Positions 1 through 9,558 are shown, counted from the first letter of the stretch. The stretch: 63,287 nt of DNA from JBNRMR01 sp050942895 (GCA_050942895.1 JBMNOE010000015.1:1-63287); one strand, 5' to 3'. Notes: generated by a model not told the origin, from the letters alone. Program-made: numbers and translations.

Positions 1-29
1 CTTTATTTCTCCCAAGCGGCTTCGCGCAG

Positions 30-100
30 GCAAGGGTTTCCAAAGGGAGACCCCTTTGGTGGGAGGGGGTGCGGGGGAGGGCAAAGCCCTCCCCCGCATG
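30..100 (+). repeat. Two-hairpin GC-rich dispersed element, copy a
   Basis: Two adjacent perfect or near-perfect hairpins lie 46 bp past the purH stop. Hairpin A spans 40-59 (CCAAAGGG arm, CCCTTTGG arm). Hairpin B spans 71-97 with a 12-bp GC-rich stem and an AAA loop. The same A-then-B architecture recurs elsewhere in the window, so this is a member of a dispersed family. It could also help to terminate the purine operon, but there is no clear U tract. Confidence 0.8.
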
Positions 101-142
101 GCGGCGACGAAGTCGCCGCCTCCATTATGACCGGGCTAACGG

Positions 143-1690
143 CTAGTGCTTGAAATGCCTCATGCCTGTGAAGACCATGGCGATGCCGTATTTATCGCAG
201 GCTGCAATGCTGTCGGCGTCCTTGATGGAGCCGCCGGGCTGTATTATGCAGGAAATGCCCGCTTCGCCTGCGGCGGTTACACAGTCGTCAAAGGGGAAGT
301 AAGCGTCGGAGGCAAGAGCTGCTCCTGCGACATTGTCGCCGCTGCGCTCTATGGCGGACTTAGCCGCCCAGATGCGGTTCACCTGGCCGGGGCCTATGCC
401 CAAGGACTGATTGTCCTTGGCGATGGCGATGCCGTTTGACTTGGTGTGCTTGACTATCTTCCATGCCAGAAGCATGTCCTTTATTTGCTGGGGAGTGGGC
501 TGGGCCTTTGTGACCACGGTGAAGCCCTCCTCGGAGAGGAGCTGGTCGTTATAGTCCTGCACCAGCATGCCGCCGTAGACTTTCTTCATATAGCGGGTGC
601 CGGTTTCTACGGAGCTGCCGGCATCCAGTTGCAAGACTCGCAGGTTCTTCTTTTTTGAGAAGGCTTTCAATGCGCCGTCGGTGAAGGCGGGAGCGACTAC
701 TATCTCAAGATAAATTGAGGCCATTTCGGTGGCGGTTTCCTCATCGATTTCAGCGTTGGTTACGACTATGCCCCCGAATATGCTGACGGGATCGGCTTCG
801 TAGGCCAGTTTGTAGGCCTTAAATACATTGTCGCCGAGGCCAACGCCGCAGGGATTTGCGTGCTTTACGGCCACGACGGCGGTCTCGTCAAACTCGCGCA
901 AAAGCTCCAAAGCGCCGTCGGTGTCGGAGATGTTGTTATAGCTAAGCTCCTTGCCCTGGAGCTGGATAGCCCCCGCAAGACTGCCTTTTGGCGTGGGGAT
1001 TTCCCTGTAGAAGGCCGCTTTCTGGTGGGGGTTTTCGCCGTAGCGCATGTCCTGGGCTTTTTCATATGTGAGAGTTAGGGTGGGGGGCATGTCGTCAAGG
1101 CCCGCCTGCTTGCGAAGATATGCGGCGATCATGGCGTCATACTGGGCGGTGTGCTGGAAAACCTTGCGGCAAAGCTCGGCTTTAAACTGAAGCGAGGGCT
1201 GGCCGCTCTGGGTTATTTCGTCTATAAGGCGTGAATAGTCGGCAGGATCGATCACTACGGCCACATCCTGCCAGTTTTTGGCGGCGGCTCTTAGCATTGT
1301 GGGGCCGCCGATATCTATGTTTTCGATGGCATCCTCAAAGGTGATGCCTTCTTTTTCTATGGTGGCGCGGAAGGGATAGAGATTAATGACGGCGATATCG
1401 ATTGCAGCTATTCCAAGCTCCTTGAGTTGCGCCATGTGGTCGGGGTTTGAACGCATGGCCAGAAGTCCGCCGTGGATAGCCGGATGCAGTGTCTTTACTC
1501 TGCCGTCAAGGCATTCGGGAAAACCGGTGATATCGCTGACGCCGGTGACGGGGATGCCTGCGTCGATGATGGCGGCCAAGGTGCCGCCTGTGGAAACGAT
1601 TTCATAGCCAAGCTGGCTTAGGGAATTGGCAAGTTCTATGATGCCTGTTTTGTCCGATACGCTGATAACCGCTCTTTTTTTAGTCGACAT
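143..1690 (-). CDS. purH: Bifunctional AICAR transformylase / IMP cyclohydrolase
   Basis: PurH catalyses the last two steps of IMP synthesis: formyl transfer to AICAR, then ring closure. The 515-residue product has the usual length. The N-terminal MGS-like IMP cyclohydrolase domain (about 1-190) contains SVSDKTG and LDGRVKTLHPAIHGG. The transformylase domain carries the catalytic Lys276-His277 in KHANPCG. The open frame extends upstream to 1906, but the ATG at 1690 is chosen because it has a GGAGGTTT ribosome site about 8 bases before it and starts the conserved MSTKKRAVISVSDKTG N-terminus. It is the last gene of the minus-strand purE-purM-purN-GNAT-purH operon, separated from the GNAT gene by 142 bp that hold hairpins. 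Confidence 0.97.
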   Translation of the reverse strand: MSTKKRAVISVSDKTGIIELANSLSQLGYEIVSTGGTLAAIIDAGIPVTGVSDITGFPECLDGRVKTLHPAIHGGLLAMRSNPDHMAQLKELGIAAIDIAVINLYPFRATIEKEGITFEDAIENIDIGGPTMLRAAAKNWQDVAVVIDPADYSRLIDEITQSGQPSLQFKAELCRKVFQHTAQYDAMIAAYLRKQAGLDDMPPTLTLTYEKAQDMRYGENPHQKAAFYREIPTPKGSLAGAIQLQGKELSYNNISDTDGALELLREFDETAVVAVKHANPCGVGLGDNVFKAYKLAYEADPVSIFGGIVVTNAEIDEETATEMASIYLEIVVAPAFTDGALKAFSKKKNLRVLQLDAGSSVETGTRYMKKVYGGMLVQDYNDQLLSEEGFTVVTKAQPTPQQIKDMLLAWKIVKHTKSNGIAIAKDNQSLGIGPGQVNRIWAAKSAIERSGDNVAGAALASDAYFPFDDCVTAAGEAGISCIIQPGGSIKDADSIAACDKYGIAMVFTGMRHFKH

Positions 1691-1740
1691 TTCAAAGAAA
1701 CCTCCGTAATTTATGGCAAATTTATTTAAATATATGCTAA

Positions 1741-1815
1741 ACCCTCGGGCAGGGGCGGGCCCGCCCACCCACGAACAAGAAATCCTCCCGGATTCCTTGT
1801 TCTCCCAAAGGGACG
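1741..1815. repeat. GC-rich palindromes between GNAT gene and purH
   Basis: The gap between the GNAT stop (1833) and the purH start holds a 14-bp perfect palindrome GGGCGGGCCCGCCC at 1753-1766 and a second hairpin with 13-bp arms at 1773-1785 and 1790-1802 (one G-U type mismatch, TCCC loop). This is a divergent relative of the two-hairpin elements found 3' of other genes here, or an intercistronic processing or attenuation structure. No T run follows on either strand. Confidence 0.6.
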
Positions 1816-1832
1816 TGTTTAGACCCTCGCGG

Positions 1833-2348
1833 CTAGCCTTTGTGGAACCAGTACTGCCGCTTTCTATAGACGGCGTCCTGGTAATCTCCTGCGTATTGCC
1901 CTGCACAGGCCTCGATCACAGCCCTTGAAGCGAAGTTGTCAATGTCGCAGGTGAGCAACGCGCGCTCAAAGCCCAGCTCCCAGGCACGCTCAAGGCTCAG
2001 CCGCAAAAACTCCTTTGCGTAGCCGTTTCCGCGCAGGGAAGGGGGGACGGTATAGCCGATATGCCCCGCCCATGTGGCATTGTCGTGGCCATCGCCGAAG
2101 CGGAGCTGCCCAAGGCAGAGTATCTTCCCGTGCTTATCCAACAGCACGTTAAGCTCGTAGGGTGACCAGCCGGAGGGAAGGCTCCTGCCACGGCGGTTAT
2201 CGGCAAGGATGGAGATGAACTCGGCAAAGCCAAGCCAGGTGCTTATGCCGAAATACTCTCTCTCGCCGTTTTGGCGGAAGTCCCTGTCCATATTGATGGC
2301 GGCTTTGTACATGCCAAGCTTTAGCCGGCTGAAGATATGACCGCTCAT
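1833..2348 (-). CDS. GNAT-family N-acetyltransferase
   Basis: A 171-residue protein with a GNAT fold. The acetyl-CoA binding segment reads VPPSLRGNGYAKEFL and matches the family's R/Q-x-x-G-x-G/A loop, preceded by the strand HIGYTVP. It resembles the predicted-acetyltransferase group of about 170 residues (COG3981-like). The substrate cannot be deduced. The start overlaps the purN stop by four bases (ATGA), so it is translationally coupled inside the purine operon. That position is unusual because the gene has no known role in purine synthesis. Confidence 0.85.
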   Translation of the reverse strand: MSGHIFSRLKLGMYKAAINMDRDFRQNGEREYFGISTWLGFAEFISILADNRRGRSLPSGWSPYELNVLLDKHGKILCLGQLRFGDGHDNATWAGHIGYTVPPSLRGNGYAKEFLRLSLERAWELGFERALLTCDIDNFASRAVIEACAGQYAGDYQDAVYRKRQYWFHKG

Positions 2349-2974
2349 GGGAGAAATTTTGCCCCTCCTTTTGCAGGTAACTTTTCAGCGCAGATGAGCG
2401 CTGCGGCTTCAGGGAGGATTTCATGCTCAACTTCAAGCACCCTTGCCGCAAGGCTGTTTTCGTCATCCCCCGGCAGCACAGGCACACTTTTTTGCAGTAT
2501 TATGTCTCCGGAGTCTATCCCTGCGTCCACGAAATGGACAGTTGCGCCGCTTTCCAGGTCGCCGCTTTGCAGAACCGACCGGTGAACGTTTCCGCCGTGC
2601 ATGCCCTTGCCGCCGTGCCTGGGCAAAAGGGAGGGATGGACGTTTATGATCCGCCCCTTGAAGGCCTCCACGGTTTTAGGAAGAATAATGCCCAGATATC
2701 CCGCCAGTATGACGAGATCAGGCGCGCACTGAACAAGGGCTTCATGCCTTTTTTCATAGGCGCTTTCAAGGCTGCCGCAGCTTTTTTTGGTGATGACATT
2801 GACCGGTATGCCGTTTTGCTCAGCCCGATCTATTGCATAGGCTTTCTCGGAGGATGAGATCATCAGCGCGATATCGCCGTTTATCCGGCCGCTCTTGCAG
2901 GCGTCTATTATGGCCTGAAAATTGCTGCCGCCGCCGGAGCAAAGAACGGCGATTCTTTTCTTGGGAGCCTTCAT
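2345..2974 (-). CDS. purN: Phosphoribosylglycinamide formyltransferase
   Basis: PurN transfers the formyl group of 10-formyl-THF to GAR, the third step of de novo purine synthesis. The product is 209 residues, typical for the family. It shows the phosphate-binding SGGGSNFQAI near residue 13, the catalytic Asn-x-His in INVHPSLLP, and the catalytic Asp in VDAGIDSGDII. The ATG at 2974 lies three bases from the purM stop. It is co-transcribed with purE, purM and purH. Confidence 0.97.
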   Translation of the reverse strand: MKAPKKRIAVLCSGGGSNFQAIIDACKSGRINGDIALMISSSEKAYAIDRAEQNGIPVNVITKKSCGSLESAYEKRHEALVQCAPDLVILAGYLGIILPKTVEAFKGRIINVHPSLLPRHGGKGMHGGNVHRSVLQSGDLESGATVHFVDAGIDSGDIILQKSVPVLPGDDENSLAARVLEVEHEILPEAAALICAEKLPAKGGAKFLP

Positions 2975-2977
2975 GAT

Positions 2978-3997
2978 CTACCTGAGCTCTACGCCGCTTC
3001 CGGCTATAGTCTGGCCTATGATCGACGCCTTTTCGCCCAGGGCATTGGCGGCTCTGACGGCTGCGTCGGCGTGCTCGGGTGAGACGCAAAGCACCATGCC
3101 GATACCCATATTGAAGGTGCCATAGGCGCTGAAATCGTCCATGCCGCCCAACTTTTTAAGCATTTCGAAAATGGGCTGCACTTCCCATGCGCCGCGGCTC
3201 ACAAAGCAGCCAACGCCCTCGGGGAAAATGCGTGGAAGGTTTTCGATGAAGCCGCCTCCGGTGATGTGGGAGATGCCCTTTATCGGTATTTGCTTTATCA
3301 GTTTTAAAATGTTGCCGGCGTAAATGCGGGTGGGGGTCAGCAGTTCCTCGCCGATGGTCTTTCCCAGCTCCGCGCTGTATTTGTTTACATCTCCGTCATT
3401 TTTTATGAGCAGCTTGCGGACAAGGGAGTAGCCGTTTGAGTGAAGGCCCGACGAAGCAAGGCCGATGAGCACATCGCCGGAGGAGATGGCGCTGCCGTTT
3501 ATCACGGATGATCTGTCCGCGATGCCCACGCAAAAGCCGGCAAGATCATATTCGCCGTCGGGGTAGAAACCGGGCATCTCCGCCGTTTCCCCGCCGATCA
3601 AAGCGCAGCCCGCTTGCTTGCAGCCCTCGGCGATTCCTTTAACGATATCCGCGGCCTTTTGGGGGTCAAGCCTGCCGGTGGCGAGATAGTCCAAAAAGAA
3701 AAGCGGCTTTGCGCCCTGGCAGACCACATCGTCGGCGCACATGGCCACGCAGTCCAGCCCAACGGTGTCGTGCTTGTCCATCAAAAAGGCAATCTTCAGC
3801 TTTGTTCCGACGCCGTCGGTGCCTGAAACCAAAACGGGATCGGGGGTGATGAAATCGGCTATGGAATAGAACCCGCCAAAGGCCCCAAGGCCTCCCAGCA
3901 CGTTCTTGTCAAAGGTGGATTTGGCGTGGTCTTTCATCAGCTTAACGGCCTCATAGCCGCGCTCGACGTCAACGCCTGCATCCTTGTATGTGATCAT
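2978..3997 (-). CDS. purM: Phosphoribosylformylglycinamidine cyclo-ligase
   Basis: PurM (AIR synthetase) closes the imidazole ring of FGAM using ATP. The 339-residue product has the standard length. Recognisable family segments are MITYKDAGVDVERG at the N-terminus, VSGTDGVGTKLKIA, the GGETAEMPGFY motif, and HITGGGFIENLPR. The gene abuts purE with no spacer: the purE stop ends at 3998 and this ATG starts at 3997. That implies coupled translation. Confidence 0.97.
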   Translation of the reverse strand: MITYKDAGVDVERGYEAVKLMKDHAKSTFDKNVLGGLGAFGGFYSIADFITPDPVLVSGTDGVGTKLKIAFLMDKHDTVGLDCVAMCADDVVCQGAKPLFFLDYLATGRLDPQKAADIVKGIAEGCKQAGCALIGGETAEMPGFYPDGEYDLAGFCVGIADRSSVINGSAISSGDVLIGLASSGLHSNGYSLVRKLLIKNDGDVNKYSAELGKTIGEELLTPTRIYAGNILKLIKQIPIKGISHITGGGFIENLPRIFPEGVGCFVSRGAWEVQPIFEMLKKLGGMDDFSAYGTFNMGIGMVLCVSPEHADAAVRAANALGEKASIIGQTIAGSGVELR

Positions 3998-4495
3998 CTA
4001 TATCTCCTCCTGAAGGGCTTTGTCCGCCGCAAGAACCGCTTCAACCATGGCGCTGCGGTGGTTTTTGAGTTTCTGCTTAAGTTCGGGATATTTTATCGAA
4101 AGGATCTGAACTGCCAGCAGTGCGGCGTTTTCCGCGCCGTCTATGGCAACCGTTGCCACGGGCATGCCGGCGGGCATTTGAACCGTGGAAAGAAGGGCGT
4201 CCAAGCCGTCCAAGGTGGAGGACTTAACCGGGATGCCTATTATTGGCAGTATGCTCTGGGCTGCTATTGCGCCGGCAAGATGCGCTGCCTTGCCCGCCGC
4301 CGCGCATATGACTTCGATGCCGTTTTCCTCAGCGCTGCGGGCGAAATCGGCTGCCTGGGCGGGGGTTCTGTGGGCGGAAAGCACCCTTGCCACATACGCA
4401 ACGGCGAATTCATCTAACACTTTGAAAAAGCCTTTAAGGGAGCTTAGATCGTTCTTGCTTCCCATCACCAGGGCCACTTTGGGGGTATTGTCCAC
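3998..4495 (-). CDS. purE: N5-carboxyaminoimidazole ribonucleotide mutase
   Basis: PurE rearranges N5-CAIR to CAIR. The 165-residue product has GSKNDL near the N-terminus, the substrate-binding SAHRTP, AGKAAHLAGAIAA, and PVKSSTLDGLDALLSTVQMP, all PurE hallmarks. The start is GTG at 4495, supported by an AAAGGA ribosome site. It is the first gene of the operon. A promoter and an upstream PurBox-like site precede it. Neither purK nor purC, purD or purL lies in the window. Confidence 0.96.
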   Translation of the reverse strand: MDNTPKVALVMGSKNDLSSLKGFFKVLDEFAVAYVARVLSAHRTPAQAADFARSAEENGIEVICAAAGKAAHLAGAIAAQSILPIIGIPVKSSTLDGLDALLSTVQMPAGMPVATVAIDGAENAALLAVQILSIKYPELKQKLKNHRSAMVEAVLAADKALQEEI

Positions 4496-4530
4496 AAAAT
4501 CACTGTCCTTTCAAGGAAATCGTCAAATTA

Positions 4531-4559
4531 ATGATATCAGAAAAAAGCCCGCGATTCAA
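4531..4559 (-). promoter_or_regulatory. Promoter of the purE operon
   Basis: On the minus strand there is TTGAAT (4554-4559), a 17-bp spacer, then TATCAT (4531-4536), 35 bp before the purE GTG. The spacing is ideal for sigma-A and both hexamers match consensus at four or five positions. Confidence 0.65.
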
Positions 4560-4571
4560 TTGCACCACGGA

Positions 4572-5800
4572 CTATGACATGCCGAAATTCAATAAACGTT
4601 CGGGTTTGGTTGCATGCAGAGCGCAGGGCAGAGCCGCGTGCCATCCCTGTTTTTCTTTGCCATCGTCAAGCGGGGAGACCTCGCCTTTTTGAAAGCGATA
4701 GTCTCGGGGGGAGACGCCAAATGCCTGTCTATATTTGCGGCTGAAATAGTGTGGTGTTAAAAGCCCTGCCTGCCGAGCGACTTCTTCTATGTTGAGCTGG
4801 GTGCTGTCCAGCAGGTTACGTGCATACAATAACCGCGCGTGGTTGACGTAATTGGTAAGGTTGAGCCCGGTGTTTTCCTTGATATAATAAGTTTAGCAAG
4901 CCGCACAGCGGATAGCGGGCCGGCGGGGAATATCGGTCATTTGCACGCCGGCAAACAGAGAACATGCGCGAAAGATAGCTCCTGCTAAGACCGAAGCGGT
5001 CAGCCAAATGATCCAGGGTCAGATCATCGCCTAAATGTGCGTTGATATAGAGAATTACCGCCTCAGCCTTTTCCTCCCCTGAGGTTTTGCCGCATTCGCA
5101 CAGCTCAGTGCAAAGCCGCGCCATTATCTGGTGACAAGCGCCCAGATTGGGTGCGCGTACAAGCTCATGCAGGTTAAAAGGGCGCCGCTGCTGGCGAAAG
5201 GCTGCCCTAAGCGCATCGATGAAGCCCTCATGGCGCCGTTGTCTCTCCTCGGCGGACAGGCGTTGCTCCGCGAGGGCATCCACGGCTTGCTCCAATGCAT
5301 GAAGAGCGGGAGCAATCTCGCGGGAATTCAGGGCGGACTCGAAGCTAGACAAAAGCCCGGACCATAGCGCCTCATCAGGAGCTACGGCAGGCAAGTGCTC
5401 CCACACTCGCAGGAGGGATTGATCCGGCAGATAATAGCGCAATGCCAGCACGCAGCGGGCTTGCTCATATGCCTCTGCCAGGGCGAAGGGGGAGTCTTGC
5501 GCGCCGGTAACGCATATGGCGGGCCGGATACCGTAGCTATCGTAGACGTCGCCGATCAGCGCCAGGGCGATTTCCTCCGCCGAGCCGCTTTGTGCGGGCT
5601 GCAAAATCGCTGCTATGCGGCAGTCGGTAAGCTCACTGGCCAATACACCGGGATACCGCTCCAGTCGTTCGCATATGTCATAGCGCAGGAAGTGCAGACT
5701 GTCCCGCTCGTTCTCTCGCAATGACTTTTCGTCAAGCTCGATTATCAGCAGGCTGTAGCCGGAGTTTCCTTCAGATCGATGTCAAGCATTCCCAGTTTTT
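4572..5800 (-). pseudogene. Frameshifted AraC-family regulator of sugar-transporter locus 1
   Basis: Two frames together encode a large AraC-type regulator. The upstream part (4816-5721) ends in the first helix-turn-helix (LADRFGLSRSYLSRMF). It then runs into about 70 bp of unrelated sequence, after which another frame (to 4572) resumes with ENTGLNLTNYVNHARLLYARN and the second helix-turn-helix (IEEVARQAGL, HYFSRKYRQAFGVSP). The N-terminus is also broken near 5760, where a receiver- or linker-like segment is out of frame. Such regulators normally control adjacent LplABC-type sugar transporters, and a dead one lies just downstream in divergent orientation. Confidence 0.75.
4595..4607 (-). promoter_or_regulatory. 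PurBox-like operator upstream of purE
   Basis: On the minus strand the site reads AAACCCGAACGTT, 11 of 13 matches to the Bacillus PurR box AWWWCCGAACWWT. It ends exactly 35 bp before the -35 hexamer. The purF box has the same orientation and the same 35-bp distance. A second inverted half-site is weak here. The site lies inside the 3' end of the broken AraC gene. Confidence 0.6.
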
Positions 5801-5964
5801 CGTCCAGATGGTTTTACAAGCGGCTGCGATGGGCCTCGGTTCTTGTTTCCCGGCAAAAAGACAACATCGTGCGTAAAGGGCAAAATTGTTTTATAGGCAA
5901 AAACTGCGGATGGCAAGATAGTTATCATTTATTAAAAAGCTGTGGTTTACAATAAAAAGGCTCT

Positions 5965-7107
5965 TTGGTAAGCTGGCTCTGGAAATACATACAGAACAAA
6001 TATTTTCACAGGAATAGCTTTTGCGATGCAGACACTCAGGTTTGCTCCAATCCTTGCTTATTTTCCCTGCGGCCCAGAAGGGTGGTTTATGCTATTCAAT
6101 CGCATACACGTGCAGCGGCGGCCGGCAAAAGACAGAGTGGTTTTATCTTTATTCGCATGATGAAAGGCTATGTCCGCTATTATGACCTGACGCTTATGTT
6201 CCTGCCGGTTATCGCATACTTTTTGCTGTTTAAATATGGCCCGATGTACGGCCTCGTTCTTGCATTTAAGGATTTCAAGATCAAAGCGGGTATTTTGGGC
6301 AGCCCTTGGGTGGGCCTTATTAACTTTGCAAATCTTTTTGAGGCCGCAACATTTGTCCGCGCGGTGAAAAACACCGTTATTATCAGCCTGTTGAAGCTGG
6401 CTTGCGGATTTCCCATGCCGATTATATTGGCGCTGATGCTCAACGAGTTGCGCGGCGTTCGCTTTAAAAAAGTCGTGCAGACCATCAGCTATCTGCCGCA
6501 TTTTTTAAGCTGGGTAGTGCTGTCGGGGCTGTTCACGCAGTTCCTTTCGCCCGGTAACGGTGCGATCAACTACATCATTAGAAGCTTCGGGGGCGATCCC
6601 ATATATTTTCTGGCGGACAACGCCTGGTTCAGCTTCACGCTGATTATCACCGAGATATGGAAAGGCGCAGGCTGGGGATCCATATTGTATATAGCAACCA
6701 TTGCCGGCATCAATCCTGAAATTTACGAGGCGGCCGAGTGCGATGGCTCGGGACACTTTGCTCGAATGTGGTATATCACACTGCCGGAGGAAAAACTCAA
6801 AGAATATGGCTATGGTGTGGAGCTTGAAAACGTATACATAGAAAACGCTCAGTATTCCGAGCTTATCAGCCTTATGTTAACATCCAGCGACGCCCCTGAT
6901 ATCTTTGAGCCAAAGACAATGGCTTTGCTCACTCAGTTCTACGATCAGGGCGTTATCGCCAAATGGAACAGGGCCTTTTTTGAGGCCAATGCCCCTGCAA
7001 CTACTGAGTTCATCAATGCGGCGGGCAGGAGGGCATCTTTAAAGATTTTACTGATCTTTGGTGACAGTTTGCCCATCTCGACGGCAATATGGTCTGCGTG
7101 CCAATAA
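5965..7107 (+). pseudogene. LplB-type sugar permease fused in frame to a solute-binding protein fragment
   Basis: The first part (ATG probably 6157) is a CUT1/LplB ABC permease. It contains LMFLPVIAYFLLFKYGPMYG, SPWVGLINFANLF and YEAAECDGSGHF, the last being the start of the EAA loop that contacts the ATPase. Directly after MWYITLP (about 6786) the frame continues as a family-1 solute-binding protein (EEKLKEYGYGVELENVY, then DAPDIFEP). The permease C-terminus, any lplC gene and the lipoprotein N-terminus are absent, so one deletion joined two genes in frame. A frameshift near 7050 then ends the reading frame. It cannot make a working permease or binding protein. Confidence 0.85.
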
Positions 7108-8055
7108 TAAAAGCGACCGGAGGCTTCAACCCCTTGCAGCCTGTGTATCACGCAAGCTGGCTGGAAGCTTTGGAAGTGAGCGAAGCGCCCGTCGGGCTGG
7201 ACGAGTTTATTGATCTTCTTTACCGCTTTGCACGGGAAGACCCCGACGGCAATGGCAAGGATGATACCTGCAATCTGTCCCTCACGGGAAATTACGTGAT
7301 CTTCGGTGCATTCTGCAGTTTCCCCGGCTTCTTGTTCATGGATTACGGCCAGTGGTATCCCGTGGAAGGGCAGCTTATCCATGCAGACATGGTTGCGGGC
7401 AATAAGGACGCACTGGCTCTGATCAAACAGCTTTATGAAAGGCCGCATCGGCTTCACTTGTTCTGCCGGCATTGGCCACTATTTGCCAACCTATGTCACT
7501 GGCACATCCGGTGCGTCATAAAGGAGTATCAGCCCATACAGGGCGAGGACGCAGATGTGGTGTTCGGGGCATATCCAAAGGGGCCGCAGGGCCATAGCGG
7601 CGGTATGAAGCGCTCACCAGTGATGGTGGATGTGGATCTGGTTTATAACTCGGATATGGACGAAGAGAAGCTGGCTGCGTAGCCTGGGCCTGGACGGTGC
7701 GGGAAAAAACGCTGCGGGCATAATGGCCGCAAGGGCTCTTTTCGGACCTGAAAACCCCCTTAATTTTGAGACATATCAATATATTCTAAATAATCCAGGC
7801 AACGCCTTCGCAAAGGATATCAAGACTGCTTTTCCTGAAATGGACACCGGCTATATGAGCCATCTGTTCGTGACTCTGCCTTCGGCTGCCCAATACAGCT
7901 CTGAGCTGCAAACCTTCCGCGATGAGACATGGCTCAAAATGATTCAGGGAACCATGCCGCTGGACTCTTATGACGACTTTGTGACCCAGTGGATGAACCG
8001 AGGCGGCGCTCAGTTGACCGAGGAAGCTAACGAGTGGTATGATACTGTAAAGTAA
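7059..8055 (+). pseudogene. Remainder of sugar ABC solute-binding protein, frameshifted
   Basis: Two overlapping frames (7089-7682 and 7630-8055) continue the solute-binding protein from the preceding fusion. The first gives FAHLDGNMVCVP, LDEFIDLLYRFAREDPDGNG and VVFGAYPKGPQG. The second carries FETYQYILNN, DTGYMSHLFVTLPS and the C-terminal MNRGGAQLTEEANEWYDTVK, typical of the ends of LplA/LipO-type lipoproteins. At least two frameshifts make it non-functional. After the stop there is a GC-rich inverted repeat (GAAAGCGCGC and GCGCGCTCTTTC arms, about 8079-8132) without a T run. Confidence 0.8.
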
Positions 8056-8156
8056 ACACCGGAAAATAAACAGCATGTGTGAAAGCGCGCTCATAGTTGA
8101 TATTTCAGATGCTGTGGGCGCGCTCTTTCATGCCGCCTTAGACGGGGAGGGAGAAT

Positions 8157-9518
8157 ATGGATCAGCCCAACATACTATTCGTTTTTTCAGACCAGCACAG
8201 AAGCTGTGATCTGGGATGCTATGGCAACGGCGAATTACTTACGCCCAATTTCGATGCCTTTGCGCAAAAGGCCGCAGTGTTTAAAAACTGCATCGCTAAT
8301 TCACCGGTTTGCGTGCCCTCCAGAGGAAGTCTTTTAACGGGGCTTATGCCCAGCCGCCACCGGGCAATTACGAACGATCTGCCCATCAGAACTGACTGCG
8401 AAAGCATTGCTTCCGTGATGAATAAAAACGGATACAGCACCGGGTACATCGGCAAATGGCATCTGGCAGGCATCCCAAGGGACAAGCCCATAAGCGCGGG
8501 CGAGCGGCTGGGGTTTTCATGCTGGAGGGCGCATAATTGCCACCACGATTACAACAATGCCTTTTATTACGATGAAGAAAACATCAGGCACGATGTTAAG
8601 GGATATGAGCCAATCGCCCAGACCGATCTTGCGGTTGAGTTTATACGGTCAAACAGCGGGCAGCCTTGGGGCTTGACCATAAGCTATGGCACCCCCCATG
8701 ACCCCTATATGAGCGCCCCGGATAAATATCTGGATTTATACAGAAACAAACGGCCGGCGCTGCGCGAAAATGTGCCTGCCGTCATAACAAGGGGAATGGG
8801 CGGCAGCCTTAACCGCGATGAAATAGAGGAGTTTTACAGGGGCTATTACGCTCATATCACCGCCTTGGATGAGCAGTTCGGGCGGCTTCTTCAGGCACTT
8901 GAGAGCACAGGGCAGATGGAAAACACGCTGATTATCTACACCTCCGACCACGGGGACATGCTGGGAAGCCAGGGGCAGACTAACAAGCAATGGCCTTATT
9001 TTGAGAGCATCAATGTGCCGCTGATGGTTTATTGCAAAGGGAAAACGGCTGCATATATGAGCGATGAGATCATTTCGCTGGTGGATCTGCCGGTCAGCAT
9101 GCTTGCGCTGGCGGGCATGAGCTTTTCCGCCGCTGTGGACGGGCAGGATCTGTCCAGCCTGTTTACAGATGAAAATGCCGCCGGTGCGCCGTACGCATAT
9201 ATAATGGATCTGGTTCCGTGCCATCAGGCGGCCCTGCGGGGAAGCCCGGAGTGGCGGGGAATAAAGACCAAAAAACACACATATGCCAGGAGCTTTGACG
9301 GAAGCTTTGAAGTTTTGTTTGACGATGTAAACGATGAGTTCCAGAGGAATAATATAAAGGAAGATCAAGACATAAAAGAGCATTTGGAGCAAGTTTTAGC
9401 CGGTGCGGCAAGCCGGTACGACGAATTTCTGCCCTGGCGGGAATTTATAATAAAGCATGGGTATAAGGACGAATGGAACAAGAGCCAGCGGCATTTCAAC
9501 TTGCCTGTGCTGGAGTAA
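8157..9518 (+). CDS. Type I sulfatase (alkaline phosphatase superfamily)
   Basis: A 453-residue intracellular sulfatase without a signal peptide. It carries the formylglycine signature Cys52-Val-Pro-Ser-Arg in VCVPSRGSLLTG, which an anaerobic sulfatase-maturating enzyme or FGE would convert. Metal-binding segments are FVFSDQHRS at the N-terminus and YTSDHGDMLGSQG near residue 265. It cleaves a sulfate ester, probably on a glycan, but the exact substrate cannot be read from sequence. The start has a GGGGAGGGA ribosome site. It lies after the dead sugar transporter and may be the last intact gene of a former sulfated-glycan locus. Confidence 0.88.
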   Translation: MDQPNILFVFSDQHRSCDLGCYGNGELLTPNFDAFAQKAAVFKNCIANSPVCVPSRGSLLTGLMPSRHRAITNDLPIRTDCESIASVMNKNGYSTGYIGKWHLAGIPRDKPISAGERLGFSCWRAHNCHHDYNNAFYYDEENIRHDVKGYEPIAQTDLAVEFIRSNSGQPWGLTISYGTPHDPYMSAPDKYLDLYRNKRPALRENVPAVITRGMGGSLNRDEIEEFYRGYYAHITALDEQFGRLLQALESTGQMENTLIIYTSDHGDMLGSQGQTNKQWPYFESINVPLMVYCKGKTAAYMSDEIISLVDLPVSMLALAGMSFSAAVDGQDLSSLFTDENAAGAPYAYIMDLVPCHQAALRGSPEWRGIKTKKHTYARSFDGSFEVLFDDVNDEFQRNNIKEDQDIKEHLEQVLAGAASRYDEFLPWREFIIKHGYKDEWNKSQRHFNLPVLE

Positions 9519-9558
9519 TGCCGCCTAAGTATTCAGCCTGTAAAATTTCAAATGAAGA

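Noticed and set aside
1691..1906. Longer purH with 72 extra N-terminal residues
   Set aside because: The extension translates the intergenic hairpins, has no similarity to PurH, and the ATG at 1690 has its own GGAGG site.
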